Below are positions 52,258 to 60,954 of a stretch of 64,000 nt of DNA, one piece after another. A program made the position numbers and the translations under genes. The notes below the pieces were generated by a model. It made no database searches and was not told where the DNA came from. It saw only the letters and a program-made list of their open reading frames with translations. The first letter of the stretch is position 1. Every line of letters starts with the position of its first letter. Source of the DNA: Deltaproteobacteria bacterium (GTDB taxonomy: Bacteria > Desulfobacterota > Desulfobacteria > Desulfobacterales > Desulfatibacillaceae). Location of the stretch: positions 62,001 to 126,000 of the forward strand of contig JACRLG010000015.1 in assembly GCA_016235345.1 (NCBI GenBank), given 5' to 3'.

Positions 52258-54855
52258 TCAGCCAACCACCACGTTCACCAGCTTGTTCTTGACATAAACC
52301 ACCTTGCGGATGGTTTTGCCGTCCACAAATTTTTTTACCCCGGCGTCTTCCAGAGCCAGGGCCTTCACATCCTCGTCCGGGGCATCCACGGAAACCGTGA
52401 TCTTTCCGCGAAGTTTCCCGTTGACCTGGATCACCACCAGAACGGTGTCGTCTTCAAGGGCTTCCGGGTCAAAGGAAGGCCAGGGGGTGTCGAGAATGCT
52501 TGGGGCATTGCCCAGGGCCACCCAAAGCTCCTCGGAAAAATGCGGAACCATGGGAGAGAGCAGGGTCACCGTGCTTTCCACCGCTCCAGCCATTACCCGG
52601 TTGAAGAGCTTTGAGGTTCCCGCCTGGGAGTCGGTCTCATAAACCACGTTCACGAGTTCCATAAGGGCCGCGATTGCGGTGTTGAAGTGATAGCGGTCCT
52701 CGATGTCCCGGCTGACCTTGGCTATGGTCTTATGGGTCTTGCGGTAAAGGGCCGCCGCGTCTTCGGGCAGATCGGCCACAGGGCCCCTGTACGGCTTGAT
52801 TCCGGCGATTTTGTCCTTCCAGCCCAAAACCATGCGCCAAACCCGGTTCATGAAACGGGAAGCGCCTTCAACCCCCTGCTCGCTCCATTCGAGATCGCTC
52901 TCCGGCGGAGCCGCGAAAAGGCAGAAGAGCCGCACAACGTCCGCTCCGTAACGGTCGATGAGGTCCCCCGGGTCGATGACGTTCTTCTTGGACTTGCTCA
53001 TCTTCTCCTTGCGCCCAACAACCACCGGCCCACCGCACTTTTTGCAGGTGCGCTTTTCGCCGGTTCCCTCCACCTCCTGGGGGAAGAGATAGCCGTCCTT
53101 TTCGCAGTGGGTGGTTTCCTTGCACACCATGCCCTGGGTGAGCAGTCGGGTGAAGGGCTCCTTGAAGGGCACGAGGCCGAAGTCGTGCAATACGCGGGTG
53201 AAGTAGCGCGAATACAGAAGGTGCAGGATGGCGTGCTCCACGCCTCCTATATATTGGTCAACGGGCATCCAGTATGCGGCGGCCTTCTCGTCGAACATGC
53301 CCTTGTCCCAGCGCGGGCTGCAGTAGCGCTCGAAATACCAGGAGGACTCCACGAAGGTGTCCATGGTGTCGGTTTCCCGGCGCGCGTTTTCGTCGCCGCA
53401 CCTGGGGCAGCGGGTCTTGGCGAAATAAGGATGATCGGGAAGCGGCGATTTTCCACCCGGCAGAAGGTTTGCGTCCTCCGGGAGAAGAATGGGAAGGTCG
53501 CTCTCCGGCACGGGCACTATTCCGCAGGTTTTGCAGTGGATGACCGGAATGGGCGCACCCCAATAGCGCTGGCGGGAGATGCCCCAGTCCCTGAGCCTGA
53601 AATTGACGGTTTTTCCGCCTATCCCCCGTTGATTCAGATGGGCGCAGATGGCGTCCTTGGCGGCCTCATTGGCCATGCCGTCGAACTCGCCGGAATTGGC
53701 CAGGAAACCGGGGCCGGTGTAGGCTTCGGTCATGGCGGCGGCGTCAAGGGTTTCGCCTTCGGGCATTATCACCGGAATTATGGGAAGATCGTATTTGCGG
53801 GCGAACTCGAAATCGCGCTGGTCGTGGGCCGGAACGCTCATCACCGCACCTGTGCCGTAGCTCATCAGGGCGAAATTCGCGGAATAGACGGGCATCTTGC
53901 GCCCGTTCACCGGGTTTATGCAGAATGCGCCCGTGAACACGCCCTCTTTTTCCAGGTCCTTGTCCTCGTACCGCACCTTGTCGGGCTTGGCCATGCGCTC
54001 CACGAATTCAAGGACAGCCGCTTCCTGGGGTGTTCCGGCGCAGAACTCCCTGACAAAAGGATGTTCCGGTGCAAGCACCATTAGCGTCGCCCCGAAAAGG
54101 GTGTCCGGGCGGGTTGTGAAAACCTTTATGGTCTCTCTCCTGCCCTCCATCGCAAAAACAATCTCCGCCCCGTGGCTTTTTCCGATCCAGTTGGCCTGCA
54201 TGGTGAGGACCTTTTCGGGCCAACCGGGGAGCTTGTTGCAATAATCCAGAAGATCGTCAGCGTAGCTCGTGATGCGGAAAAACCACTGGTTAAGCTTCTT
54301 GGGGGCCACTTCCTTGCCGCAACGCCAGCAGCAGCCGTCTTCCACCTGCTCGTTTGCAAGAACCGTCTGGCAGGTGTTGCACCAGTTGACGTCCGCCTCC
54401 TTGCGGTAGGCCATGTCACGCGCAAGCATTTTGAGGAAAAGCCACTGCTCCCAGCGGTAATATTCGGGCTTGCAGGTGGCAAGCTCCCGGTCCCAGTCGT
54501 AGGAAAAGCCCATTTTTTTGAGCTGCCGGGTCATGTAAGCTATGTTTTCATAAGTCCAGGCGGCGGGGTGGGTGTTGTTGGAAATGGCCGCGTTTTCGGC
54601 GGGCATTCCGAATGCATCCCAGCCCATGGGATGAAGCACATTATAGCCCTTCATCCTTTTGTAGCGGGCCACCACGTCGCCGATTGTATAGTTGCGCACG
54701 TGGCCCATGTGGATTTTTCCCGACGGGTAGGGAAACATCTCCATGAGATAATACTTTTCCCGTGACTCATCCTCGATAACCTTGAAAAGCCCGGTTTTTT
54801 CCCATTCCGCCTGCCACCTGGCCTCGATTTGGGCCGGATTGTATCTTTCTTCCAT
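52258..54855 (-). CDS. leuS: Leucyl-tRNA synthetase
   Basis: 865 residues, usual length. The class I HIGH motif is [14 protein letters not shown] (about 39-52), the KMSKS motif is EKMSKSKKN (about 620), the editing domain lies at about 225-415 ([20 protein letters not shown]), and the zinc-finger-like CNTCQ...CCWRCG segment is present. It charges tRNA-Leu and edits mischarged amino acids. It is transcribed with lptE and the methyltransferase. The 230-base leader shows no T-box. Confidence 0.98.
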   Translation of the reverse strand: MEERYNPAQIEARWQAEWEKTGLFKVIEDESREKYYLMEMFPYPSGKIHMGHVRNYTIGDVVARYKRMKGYNVLHPMGWDAFGMPAENAAISNNTHPAAWTYENIAYMTRQLKKMGFSYDWDRELATCKPEYYRWEQWLFLKMLARDMAYRKEADVNWCNTCQTVLANEQVEDGCCWRCGKEVAPKKLNQWFFRITSYADDLLDYCNKLPGWPEKVLTMQANWIGKSHGAEIVFAMEGRRETIKVFTTRPDTLFGATLMVLAPEHPFVREFCAGTPQEAAVLEFVERMAKPDKVRYEDKDLEKEGVFTGAFCINPVNGRKMPVYSANFALMSYGTGAVMSVPAHDQRDFEFARKYDLPIIPVIMPEGETLDAAAMTEAYTGPGFLANSGEFDGMANEAAKDAICAHLNQRGIGGKTVNFRLRDWGISRQRYWGAPIPVIHCKTCGIVPVPESDLPILLPEDANLLPGGKSPLPDHPYFAKTRCPRCGDENARRETDTMDTFVESSWYFERYCSPRWDKGMFDEKAAAYWMPVDQYIGGVEHAILHLLYSRYFTRVLHDFGLVPFKEPFTRLLTQGMVCKETTHCEKDGYLFPQEVEGTGEKRTCKKCGGPVVVGRKEKMSKSKKNVIDPGDLIDRYGADVVRLFCLFAAPPESDLEWSEQGVEGASRFMNRVWRMVLGWKDKIAGIKPYRGPVADLPEDAAALYRKTHKTIAKVSRDIEDRYHFNTAIAALMELVNVVYETDSQAGTSKLFNRVMAGAVESTVTLLSPMVPHFSEELWVALGNAPSILDTPWPSFDPEALEDDTVLVVIQVNGKLRGKITVSVDAPDEDVKALALEDAGVKKFVDGKTIRKVVYVKNKLVNVVVG

Positions 54856-55085
54856 GAGCTTTGTTTTCCTTGTGGATGAATGGACCCTGACTCATTTTTT
54901 AAACTTCCTTCATTGCACAAGTCGGCCCGGTTGGCAAGCGACCCGAAAGGTCTTTATAATCATGTCCGGGTTTAAATGTCCGAGCCCTCCAGCTCCCCGG
55001 AATACATGGTTGAATATTCACATCGCACGCGCAATATATAGGGGTAACGGAAAGGGAGCAGGATTCCTGGTCCCGAATGGAATGA

Positions 55086-55346
55086 AGAAAAGGAGCATTC
55101 AAATGGAAAAAATTTATCCGTAAGGCTTGGCATGGCAACCATCGCGGTGGCCATAGCCGTTACTCTCATTGGAGAGGGCAATTATCCATACTGGTTCTGG
55201 AAGGCGAAGGCGAATTTCTGGGCGCGGATGAAAAGGCGCTTTCCGCCAGGAAGGGGGATATGCTGGTTTGCGACATTGCGGAGCCCCACGGAGTAAAGGC
55301 GGATACCGACAAGCGCATTCTGGTGACCATCGCTCCGCCCATCTGA
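55086..55346 (+). pseudogene. Cupin-domain gene remnant (C-terminal part, no start codon)
   Basis: A frame of 86 codons ends at the TGA 55344-55346 and reads as the last part of a small cupin: HSRYSHW, then LSILVLEGEGEFLGADEKALSARKGDMLVCDIAEPHGV and ILVTIAPPI. The GEGEF strand, KGDML turn and EPHGV histidine are cupin features. A TGA lies directly before it and no ATG, GTG or TTG is in the frame, so the N-terminal strands and start are missing. Its codon pattern is still clean, which suggests recent loss or a frameshift. Nothing nearby supplies the N-terminus. Confidence 0.55.
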
Positions 55347-55476
55347 CACGCCTGAAAATCCCTCGAAGAAAAAGATGTCCGATTCAGATCAAAAACTGAT
55401 GGAGGAAGCAGCTTCATCCCGGCGCTATTTTCCATGTGATGTGACTTTCCGCCTGACCTGACCGAAACAGGCGCAA

Positions 55477-55520
55477 AAACAAAGGGGGGATGAAAGCCGG
55501 TCAACGGCCTTCATCCCCCC
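55477..55520 (-). terminator. Rho-independent terminator (minus strand)
   Basis: GGGGGGATGAA with AGCCG (55484-55499) pairs with CGGCCTTCATCCCCCC (55505-55520). On the minus strand TTTGTTTTT follows. It ends the second DctP-like gene 60 bases upstream on that strand. Confidence 0.9.
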
Positions 55521-55579
55521 AACTTGTTCAATGGCGCGGGATAAATTAACTTCCCGCCAGCCATCTTCATACGACGCCG

Positions 55580-56932
55580 CTAGTTGGCGATACCCATTGA
55601 ACGCAAAAGCCTGCGGTCGATCGCTCCGCTTTCGATCAGGCCCTTGGCTTCCTGGTAATCGAGAATGGCCTCCTGGGTTATGGGGCCGAAGACGCCGTCG
55701 ATATCCGATTTGTAGTACCCCATGGCCGCGAGCTTTTCCTGAACCTTGCGCACCTGTATCTTGCGCTTTTCCCAGGCGCTCAACTCTGAAGTATCCGAAT
55801 CTCCGCCCTTTGCCGCAGGCACGGGCTGGACCGCCGCCGGGGAGGCGACCGGGACGGGAGGCTTGGCACCGGTTGACGCGCCTGCCTTGAAACGAGGAGT
55901 CTTTATGGCTTTTCCGGCCCTGAAGCTTTCGAGATACTTTAAAACCTCTTCCAGAAGGCTTCTGGGGTAGAGCTTGCCTGCAAGCTGGTCCCAGACCGGG
56001 CGGGTGCGCCTCATGGCCTCAGCCCTGGTTTCCGCCGCAAACTCGGTGTGCTTTATTCCGTATTTGATCATGCCCTCCAGGGCGCGCTTGTTTTCATCCC
56101 GGATGCCCTTTACGAAGGCCGCCTGGACCTTGCCGCGCGCGCTGTCAAGGTTGTCCTGGTATTCCTCGGGAAGCGCGCTCCATTCTTTTTCAGTGATCAC
56201 TATGAGTGCCGGGGCATAGCGTATATTCAGGGGATTCACGTACTTCATCACCTGAAAAAGCTGGCTTCCGGCATAATAAACGGCAGGAGCGAAGGCCGTG
56301 TCGATCACTCCGCTTTTAAAGGCTGAGTGGCCCTCTATGACCGTGGTGACAATGGGTTGCCCGCCCAGGGCCTTCACCGTGGCGGCTTCCAGGGGGCCGT
56401 ACCAGTTCTGGAACCTGCAGCGCTTGAAATCTTCCAGGGTGTTCATCGGAAAGCGCGTGGAATAGAGCTGGTCGAAGTCCTGGTCCATCCACATGAGCAT
56501 CTTGTAGCCTCTTTGATCAAAATAATAGTCAAAGGTGGCGAACATCATGGTACGGAGATAATCCACCTCTTGGTAGTTCCTGATAAGAAAGGGCAGGCCC
56601 AGCACGGAAAGCTCCGGGCAAGCCAGATTGGCCCCTGCCCCGGATATCCCCGCCCCCTGGAGCTGGCCAATCTTCATTTTCTGGAGATATTCGTTGTCGT
56701 TGCCCATGACCCCGCCCCAGTAAATCTTCAACTTCAGCTCGTCATTGGTGGAGTCCCGTATCCATGGCACGACCAAAGACTGCACCTGCTGACCCCAGCC
56801 CACATTCTTGGGCGCAAGGGTGGCGACCTTCCATACGACGGCGCGTTTCTCGGCCAGGGCCTGTGATGCCGGAACAAGGCCGATAACCAGAAGCGTTAAC
56901 AGGATCAGAGGGCGTAACTTTCCACGGGCCAT
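55580..56932 (-). CDS. DctP-type solute-binding protein fused to peptidoglycan-binding domain, copy 2
   Basis: 450 residues with a signal peptide (PLILLTLLVIGLVPASQALA). The DctP fold (about 28-340) repeats the words of copy 1: WKVATLAPKNVGWGQQVQSL, LKIYWGGVMGNDNEYLQKMKIGQLQGAG, YKMLMWMDQDFDQLY. A Pro/Ala-rich linker (about 360-395) leads to a PG_binding_1 domain (VQEKLAAMGYYKSDIDGVFGP). ATG 56932 is chosen for AAAGGAG 8 bases upstream. Again no TRAP permeases are adjacent. Identity with copy 1 is clear but not high, so the duplication is old. Confidence 0.87.
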   Translation of the reverse strand: MARGKLRPLILLTLLVIGLVPASQALAEKRAVVWKVATLAPKNVGWGQQVQSLVVPWIRDSTNDELKLKIYWGGVMGNDNEYLQKMKIGQLQGAGISGAGANLACPELSVLGLPFLIRNYQEVDYLRTMMFATFDYYFDQRGYKMLMWMDQDFDQLYSTRFPMNTLEDFKRCRFQNWYGPLEAATVKALGGQPIVTTVIEGHSAFKSGVIDTAFAPAVYYAGSQLFQVMKYVNPLNIRYAPALIVITEKEWSALPEEYQDNLDSARGKVQAAFVKGIRDENKRALEGMIKYGIKHTEFAAETRAEAMRRTRPVWDQLAGKLYPRSLLEEVLKYLESFRAGKAIKTPRFKAGASTGAKPPVPVASPAAVQPVPAAKGGDSDTSELSAWEKRKIQVRKVQEKLAAMGYYKSDIDGVFGPITQEAILDYQEAKGLIESGAIDRRLLRSMGIAN

Positions 56933-57340
56933 TTTTTTGGCTCCTTTCCTTGGTGGGTTGCCATTGGGTTCCAAAGCATGAAGACAAAAGGATTACTTCC
57001 GAAAAAGGACCGAATGCCGGACTGATGGGAGAAGCATTTGGAATTCTGTAATACTATAACAATTGCCCTTGAAATGAAAGACCTTGCAGGAAAATCATTC
57101 GGAAAATTTCAAGGGGTTATGTACAGGCTGCGCCGTTTTTGTCCTTGACCGGAAAACGCGGGTGTGAGAGCATTCGGACTCTCATATTATCGGGAGCGCA
57201 AGGTGCTTACATTTTTCGCTTTCCCGAAAATGGTGCAGGAGGAAAATCGGGGCATTTCTTTCCTTTGCCGGGTTCCCTTAAAAAGGGAAAAGAACCATGC
57301 TCCGCTTAATAACCCAATTTGCCGCCATAAAGGGGTGACC
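56933..57340. other. 408-base divergent intergenic region
   Basis: Lies between the second DctP-like gene (minus) and the aminotransferase (plus). I see no gene or terminator. The aminotransferase frame is open from 57164, but that extension lacks a binding site and the family start is at 57341. The AT-rich strip 57040-57070 may be the promoter of the minus-strand gene. Confidence 0.5.
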
Positions 57341-58552
57341 ATGCAATTTATCGATCTTGCCGCACAGCAGAAAAGAATCTTGAACGACGTAAACGAGCGA
57401 ATCAAAAAAGTTCTCGCCCACGGGGCCTATATCCAGGGGCCTGAAGTCAAGGAGCTTGAAAAGGATTTGGCCGCCTACGTTGGAGCCGATCACGCAATAG
57501 GCTGCAGTTCGGGCACGGACGCCCTTCTCATGCCCCTAATGGCCCTTGGGGTGGGGCCCGGCGACGCGGTGTTCACCACGCCCTTCACCTTCGTGGCCAC
57601 CGCCGAGGTCATAAGCCTTCTGGGGGCAACCCCGGTCTTCGTGGATGTTGATCCCGTCACGTACAACATGTCGCCAAAAGCTCTTGAGGCCGCCATCGAG
57701 GCCCTTCTTGCAGGCGACCCGAAAAAGCACCCCCTGCCCTTTCCCTGCGCTTCGGGCACGGACGGAAAGGTGACGACTCTGGCCACGGCCTGCGCCATGA
57801 AGCCCAAGGTCGTGATCGCGGTTGACCTTTTCGGGCTCTGCGCCGACTACGACGCCATCAACGCCATTGCCCACAAGCACGGCCTTACGGTCATTGAAGA
57901 CGGGGCCCAGAGCTTCGGGGCCGAGTACAAGGGCAAAAAGGCCTGCTCGCTGGCAAAAGTGGGCTGCACCAGCTTTTTCCCGGCCAAGCCCCTTGGATGC
58001 TACGGCGACGGCGGCATGGTCTTCACCGACGATCTGGCCCTTGCCGAGGTCATGCGCTCCATCAGGGTCCACGGCCAGGGCGGGCACAAGTACGACAACG
58101 TCAGAATCGGCATCAACGGACGGATCGACACCCTCCAGGCTGCCATACTGCTTTCCAAGTTCAACATCTTCCCGGACGAGGTCACCCGCCGCCAGGAAGT
58201 GGCCAGGCGCTATTCCGAGGGTCTTTCCGCAAGCGGCCTTTACACGGTGCCTAAAATTCCAGCGGGATATCTCAGCGTCTACGCGCAATACACCCTTGCG
58301 GTCAAGGAGGCGGGATTGCGCGACAGCGTGCTGGCGCACTTGAAGGAAAAGGGCGTGCCCACGGCCATCTATTACCCGAAGCCCCTGCACCGCCAGGACG
58401 CCTTCGCCTACCTTGGCTACAAGTTGGGCGATTTCCCGGTTTCCGACGATGTCTGCGACAAGGTCTTTTCGGTGCCCATGCACCCCTACCTTGAAAGGGC
58501 GGATCAGAGCCAGATCATCGACGCCCTTCTTTCCTGGGGAGCGTGCAAGTAG
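57341..58552 (+). CDS. DegT/DnrJ/EryC1/StrS family PLP aminotransferase
   Basis: 403 residues. It begins QFIDLAAQQKRI and has IQGPEVKELEKDLAAYVGA, GCSSGTDALLMPLMALG, TPFTFVATAEVI, DLFGLCADYDAI, EDGAQSFGAEYKGKKAC and the PLP-lysine loop FFPAKPLGCYGDGGMV near residue 215. Such enzymes aminate keto sugars of surface polysaccharides. An insert around 135-150 (DPKKHPLPFPCASGTDG) is longer than in most relatives. ATG 57341 has AAGGGGTG upstream. A terminator follows. Confidence 0.92.
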   Translation: MQFIDLAAQQKRILNDVNERIKKVLAHGAYIQGPEVKELEKDLAAYVGADHAIGCSSGTDALLMPLMALGVGPGDAVFTTPFTFVATAEVISLLGATPVFVDVDPVTYNMSPKALEAAIEALLAGDPKKHPLPFPCASGTDGKVTTLATACAMKPKVVIAVDLFGLCADYDAINAIAHKHGLTVIEDGAQSFGAEYKGKKACSLAKVGCTSFFPAKPLGCYGDGGMVFTDDLALAEVMRSIRVHGQGGHKYDNVRIGINGRIDTLQAAILLSKFNIFPDEVTRRQEVARRYSEGLSASGLYTVPKIPAGYLSVYAQYTLAVKEAGLRDSVLAHLKEKGVPTAIYYPKPLHRQDAFAYLGYKLGDFPVSDDVCDKVFSVPMHPYLERADQSQIIDALLSWGACK

Positions 58553-58580
58553 GAAAACAACGGCCTGCCCGGAAACCTCA

Positions 58581-58613
58581 TGACCCCGGCAAATGCCGGG
58601 GTCATGGTTTTTT
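58581..58613 (+). terminator. Rho-independent terminator
   Basis: TGACCCCGGCA (58581-58591) pairs with TGCCGGGGTCA (58594-58604), followed by TGG and six T. It lies 29 bases after the aminotransferase stop and overlaps the end of the convergent hydrolase gene. Confidence 0.88.
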
Positions 58614-59340
58614 ATAGGCCATTGAGGTATCGGTTGAAGAAAGCTGTTGCTCTTTCGAGGAAAAGGGCCTGATGGCCGGGATCGTTCATGGGATGATCGC
58701 CGCCTTCAAAGATTTCGATGCTTTTCGGCCCTGCGGCCCTTTCGTATATTTCCCGCCCGTGGGCCACGGGAACCACCTGGTCGCGGTCTCCATGGAAAAC
58801 CAGGATGGGGCCGGTTTCAAGCGGGTCGTCTGGAAGATCGAACGCGTTTTCCGGCGCAAAAAATCGGGGGGAGAGTCTTTTGTCGTCGCCGGAGGACCGA
58901 AGCACCCCGGCCAGCGGGGCGAAATGGGCGGGAGCCGCGTAAATGCAGAGGGCGGCCACAGGATCATTAAACGCCGAGGATAGGCAGACCGCGCCTCCCA
59001 TACTGCTTCCGAAAAGCCCGACCATACCGCCTAAGTCGCCTCTGGCCTTCATTGCGGCGCGGGCGGCTTTCAGGTCGCCGAGCCTGGCCGGAAATGTGGT
59101 GTCCCGCTTGAAATCGCCGCCGCTTTTTCCGCAGCCCCGGTGATCGAGGCGCAGAAAGGCGATGCCCTTTGACGCAAGCGCGCCTGCAAGGGCCTTTTGC
59201 TTGGGGCTTTCGGCGTCCGCGAAAAGCCCGTGGCAGCCGATCACCAGGGGCGGGGCCGGAACATCCGGCATGTGAAGGAAGGCCGAAAGCACAAGGCCGT
59301 CAACGGGGATTTCGATTTCGAGGGTCTTTATAGTCTTCAT
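58612..59340 (-). CDS. Alpha/beta hydrolase (serine hydrolase)
   Basis: 242 residues. The nucleophile elbow GLFGSSMGGAV lies at about 108-118, the oxyanion-loop region VIGCHGLFADAES at about 33, LRLDHRGCGKSGG at about 78 and the catalytic histidine in GGDHPMND near 218, with the acid in HGDRDQVVP. It resembles small esterases/prolyl-oligopeptidase-like hydrolases. Substrate is unknown. It is transcribed alone, opposite to its neighbours. Confidence 0.9.
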   Translation of the reverse strand: MKTIKTLEIEIPVDGLVLSAFLHMPDVPAPPLVIGCHGLFADAESPKQKALAGALASKGIAFLRLDHRGCGKSGGDFKRDTTFPARLGDLKAARAAMKARGDLGGMVGLFGSSMGGAVCLSSAFNDPVAALCIYAAPAHFAPLAGVLRSSGDDKRLSPRFFAPENAFDLPDDPLETGPILVFHGDRDQVVPVAHGREIYERAAGPKSIEIFEGGDHPMNDPGHQALFLERATAFFNRYLNGL

Positions 59341-59449
59341 GCGGCTGATTTTACTCCGCAGCCCGGCCCGGAGTAAAGCCCGTCAAGCTGAGGACAGTTC
59401 GGAAATTTCATGAAATGACGCTTTTACTTAATAAACGACTGGATGAGTG

Positions 59450-60856
59450 ATGTCTGTAAAGAAGGGCGAAAGACTGGAACTGACCGTTGAAAAGACGGTC
59501 TTCGGCGGCGACGGATTATGCCGGGTTGACGGAATGGCCGTGTTCATCGAAGGGGCCGTTCCGGGCGACCGGGTGGAGGCCCTCATCACCCGCAGGAAAA
59601 AGGACTGGGCAACGGGCCGTGTCATGGCCCTTCTCGATCCTTCCCCCGACCGGGTTCCTGCCCCCTGCCCCTACGTGGGCGTCTGCGGTGGATGCAAGTG
59701 GCAGTTTTTGGATTACGCCCGCCAGCTCGAATACAAGCGCGACCAGGTGAGGGAAGCCCTGGAGCACATAGGCGGCTTAAAGGACGTTCCCGTGGGCGAC
59801 ACCCTGGCTTCGGACCAGATTTTCGGCTACCGCAACAAGATGGAGTTTTCCTGCGCCACCCGCCGCTGGCTCATGCCCGAAGAGCTCACCGCAGCGGGCG
59901 GGCCGGGACACGGCGAAGGCCCCGATTTCGCCTGCGGGCTGCACATTCCGGGCTGCTTCGACAAGGTTCTGGACGTTGACGCCTGCCTTCTGCAGCACGA
60001 GGAAGGCAACCTCATCCTGCCCTACCTGAAGGAGAAGATGAAGGCTTCGGGCCTTCCGGCCTATGGCCTTAAAAGCCACCAGGGGTTCTGGCGCTTCGTG
60101 ATGATGCGCAGAAGCCGCGCCTTCGGATCATGGATGGTGAACCTTGTGACCAGCAGCCGGAACTCCGACGTTCTTGTTCCTATGGCCAGGGACCTTACAA
60201 GGAAATTTCCCACCATCGTATCTGTCGTGAACAACGTGACGGACAGGCGCGCCCAGGTTTCATCGGGAGGCAGCGAGGACATCCTCTTCGGCCAGCCGGT
60301 TCTCATGGACCAATTGGGCCGTTTCGATTTCGCGGTTTCGGCCAATTCCTTTTTCCAGACCAACCCCCAGCAGGCAGAGAGGCTTTACGACGTCGCGGCC
60401 TGCTTCGCGGGCCTGGACGGCGGGCAGAAGGTGCTGGACCTCTACTGCGGCATAGGTTCCATCGCCCTGTGGGTTTCGGACAAGGCATCTAAGGTTCTCG
60501 GGCTCGAGGTGGTGAAAGACGCAGTGATGGACGCCCGGCAGAACGTGAAGCGGAACGGCGTCAAAAACTGCCGGTTCGAGGCGGCTGACATAAAGGACGC
60601 CATAGGCGGCCTTGATTTCAAGCCCGACGTCGTCATCACCGACCCGCCCAGGAGTGGAATGCACCCGGACGTCACCGACAGGCTATGCTCCCTTGCCGCG
60701 CCGGTCCTGGTCTACGTTTCATGCAACCCGGCCACCCTGGCCCGCGACCTTGCTGTGCTGTCCAGGGTTTACGACGTGGAAAAGGTCCAGCCGGTGGACA
60801 TGTTTCCTCACACCTTTCACGTGGAGTGCGTGGCTAGGCTGGTCCGGCGGTCGTGA
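59450..60856 (+). CDS. rlmD: 23S rRNA (uracil-C5) methyltransferase, RlmD/TrmA type
   Basis: 468 residues. A TRAM domain (about 1-60: RLELTVEKTVFGGDGLCRVDGMAVFIEGAVPGD) is followed by the iron-sulfur cysteine cluster CPYVGVCGGC. The SAM loop is LDLYCGIGSIAL, the catalytic cysteine lies in YVSCNPATLARDL, and DPPRSGMHP is conserved. It methylates a uracil C5 in RNA; RlmD-like (U1939) is likely but RlmC/TrmA cannot be excluded. ATG 59450 is chosen over the GTG one codon before it. Confidence 0.9.
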   Translation: MSVKKGERLELTVEKTVFGGDGLCRVDGMAVFIEGAVPGDRVEALITRRKKDWATGRVMALLDPSPDRVPAPCPYVGVCGGCKWQFLDYARQLEYKRDQVREALEHIGGLKDVPVGDTLASDQIFGYRNKMEFSCATRRWLMPEELTAAGGPGHGEGPDFACGLHIPGCFDKVLDVDACLLQHEEGNLILPYLKEKMKASGLPAYGLKSHQGFWRFVMMRRSRAFGSWMVNLVTSSRNSDVLVPMARDLTRKFPTIVSVVNNVTDRRAQVSSGGSEDILFGQPVLMDQLGRFDFAVSANSFFQTNPQQAERLYDVAACFAGLDGGQKVLDLYCGIGSIALWVSDKASKVLGLEVVKDAVMDARQNVKRNGVKNCRFEAADIKDAIGGLDFKPDVVITDPPRSGMHPDVTDRLCSLAAPVLVYVSCNPATLARDLAVLSRVYDVEKVQPVDMFPHTFHVECVARLVRRS

Positions 60857-60954
60857 AAAGCATTGGGCGGTCGGCAGTGGAATGTAGGCGTTTTTGCTGA
60901 TATGAAAAATATCCAGGCTTCAAAATTTGAAAGAACGTGAAGGACGTCTATCTC

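Noticed and set aside
52687-54084. Long open frame antisense to leuS
   Set aside because: leuS is certain, and the antisense translation has no domain-like pattern or binding site.
54856-55085. Possible T-box leader of leuS
   Set aside because: I looked for the conserved T-box core and specifier stem on the minus strand and found neither; only a possible TATAAA box is present.
57164-57340. N-terminal extension of the DegT aminotransferase
   Set aside because: The family start, QFIDLAAQQ, coincides with ATG 57341 and a good AAGGGGTG site; the extension lacks both a binding site and family similarity.
60824-60839. parS-like core TTTCACGTGGA at the end of the RlmD-like gene
   Set aside because: Only about 10 of 16 positions fit the parS palindrome and it lies in coding sequence 10 kb from parAB, so it is most likely chance.
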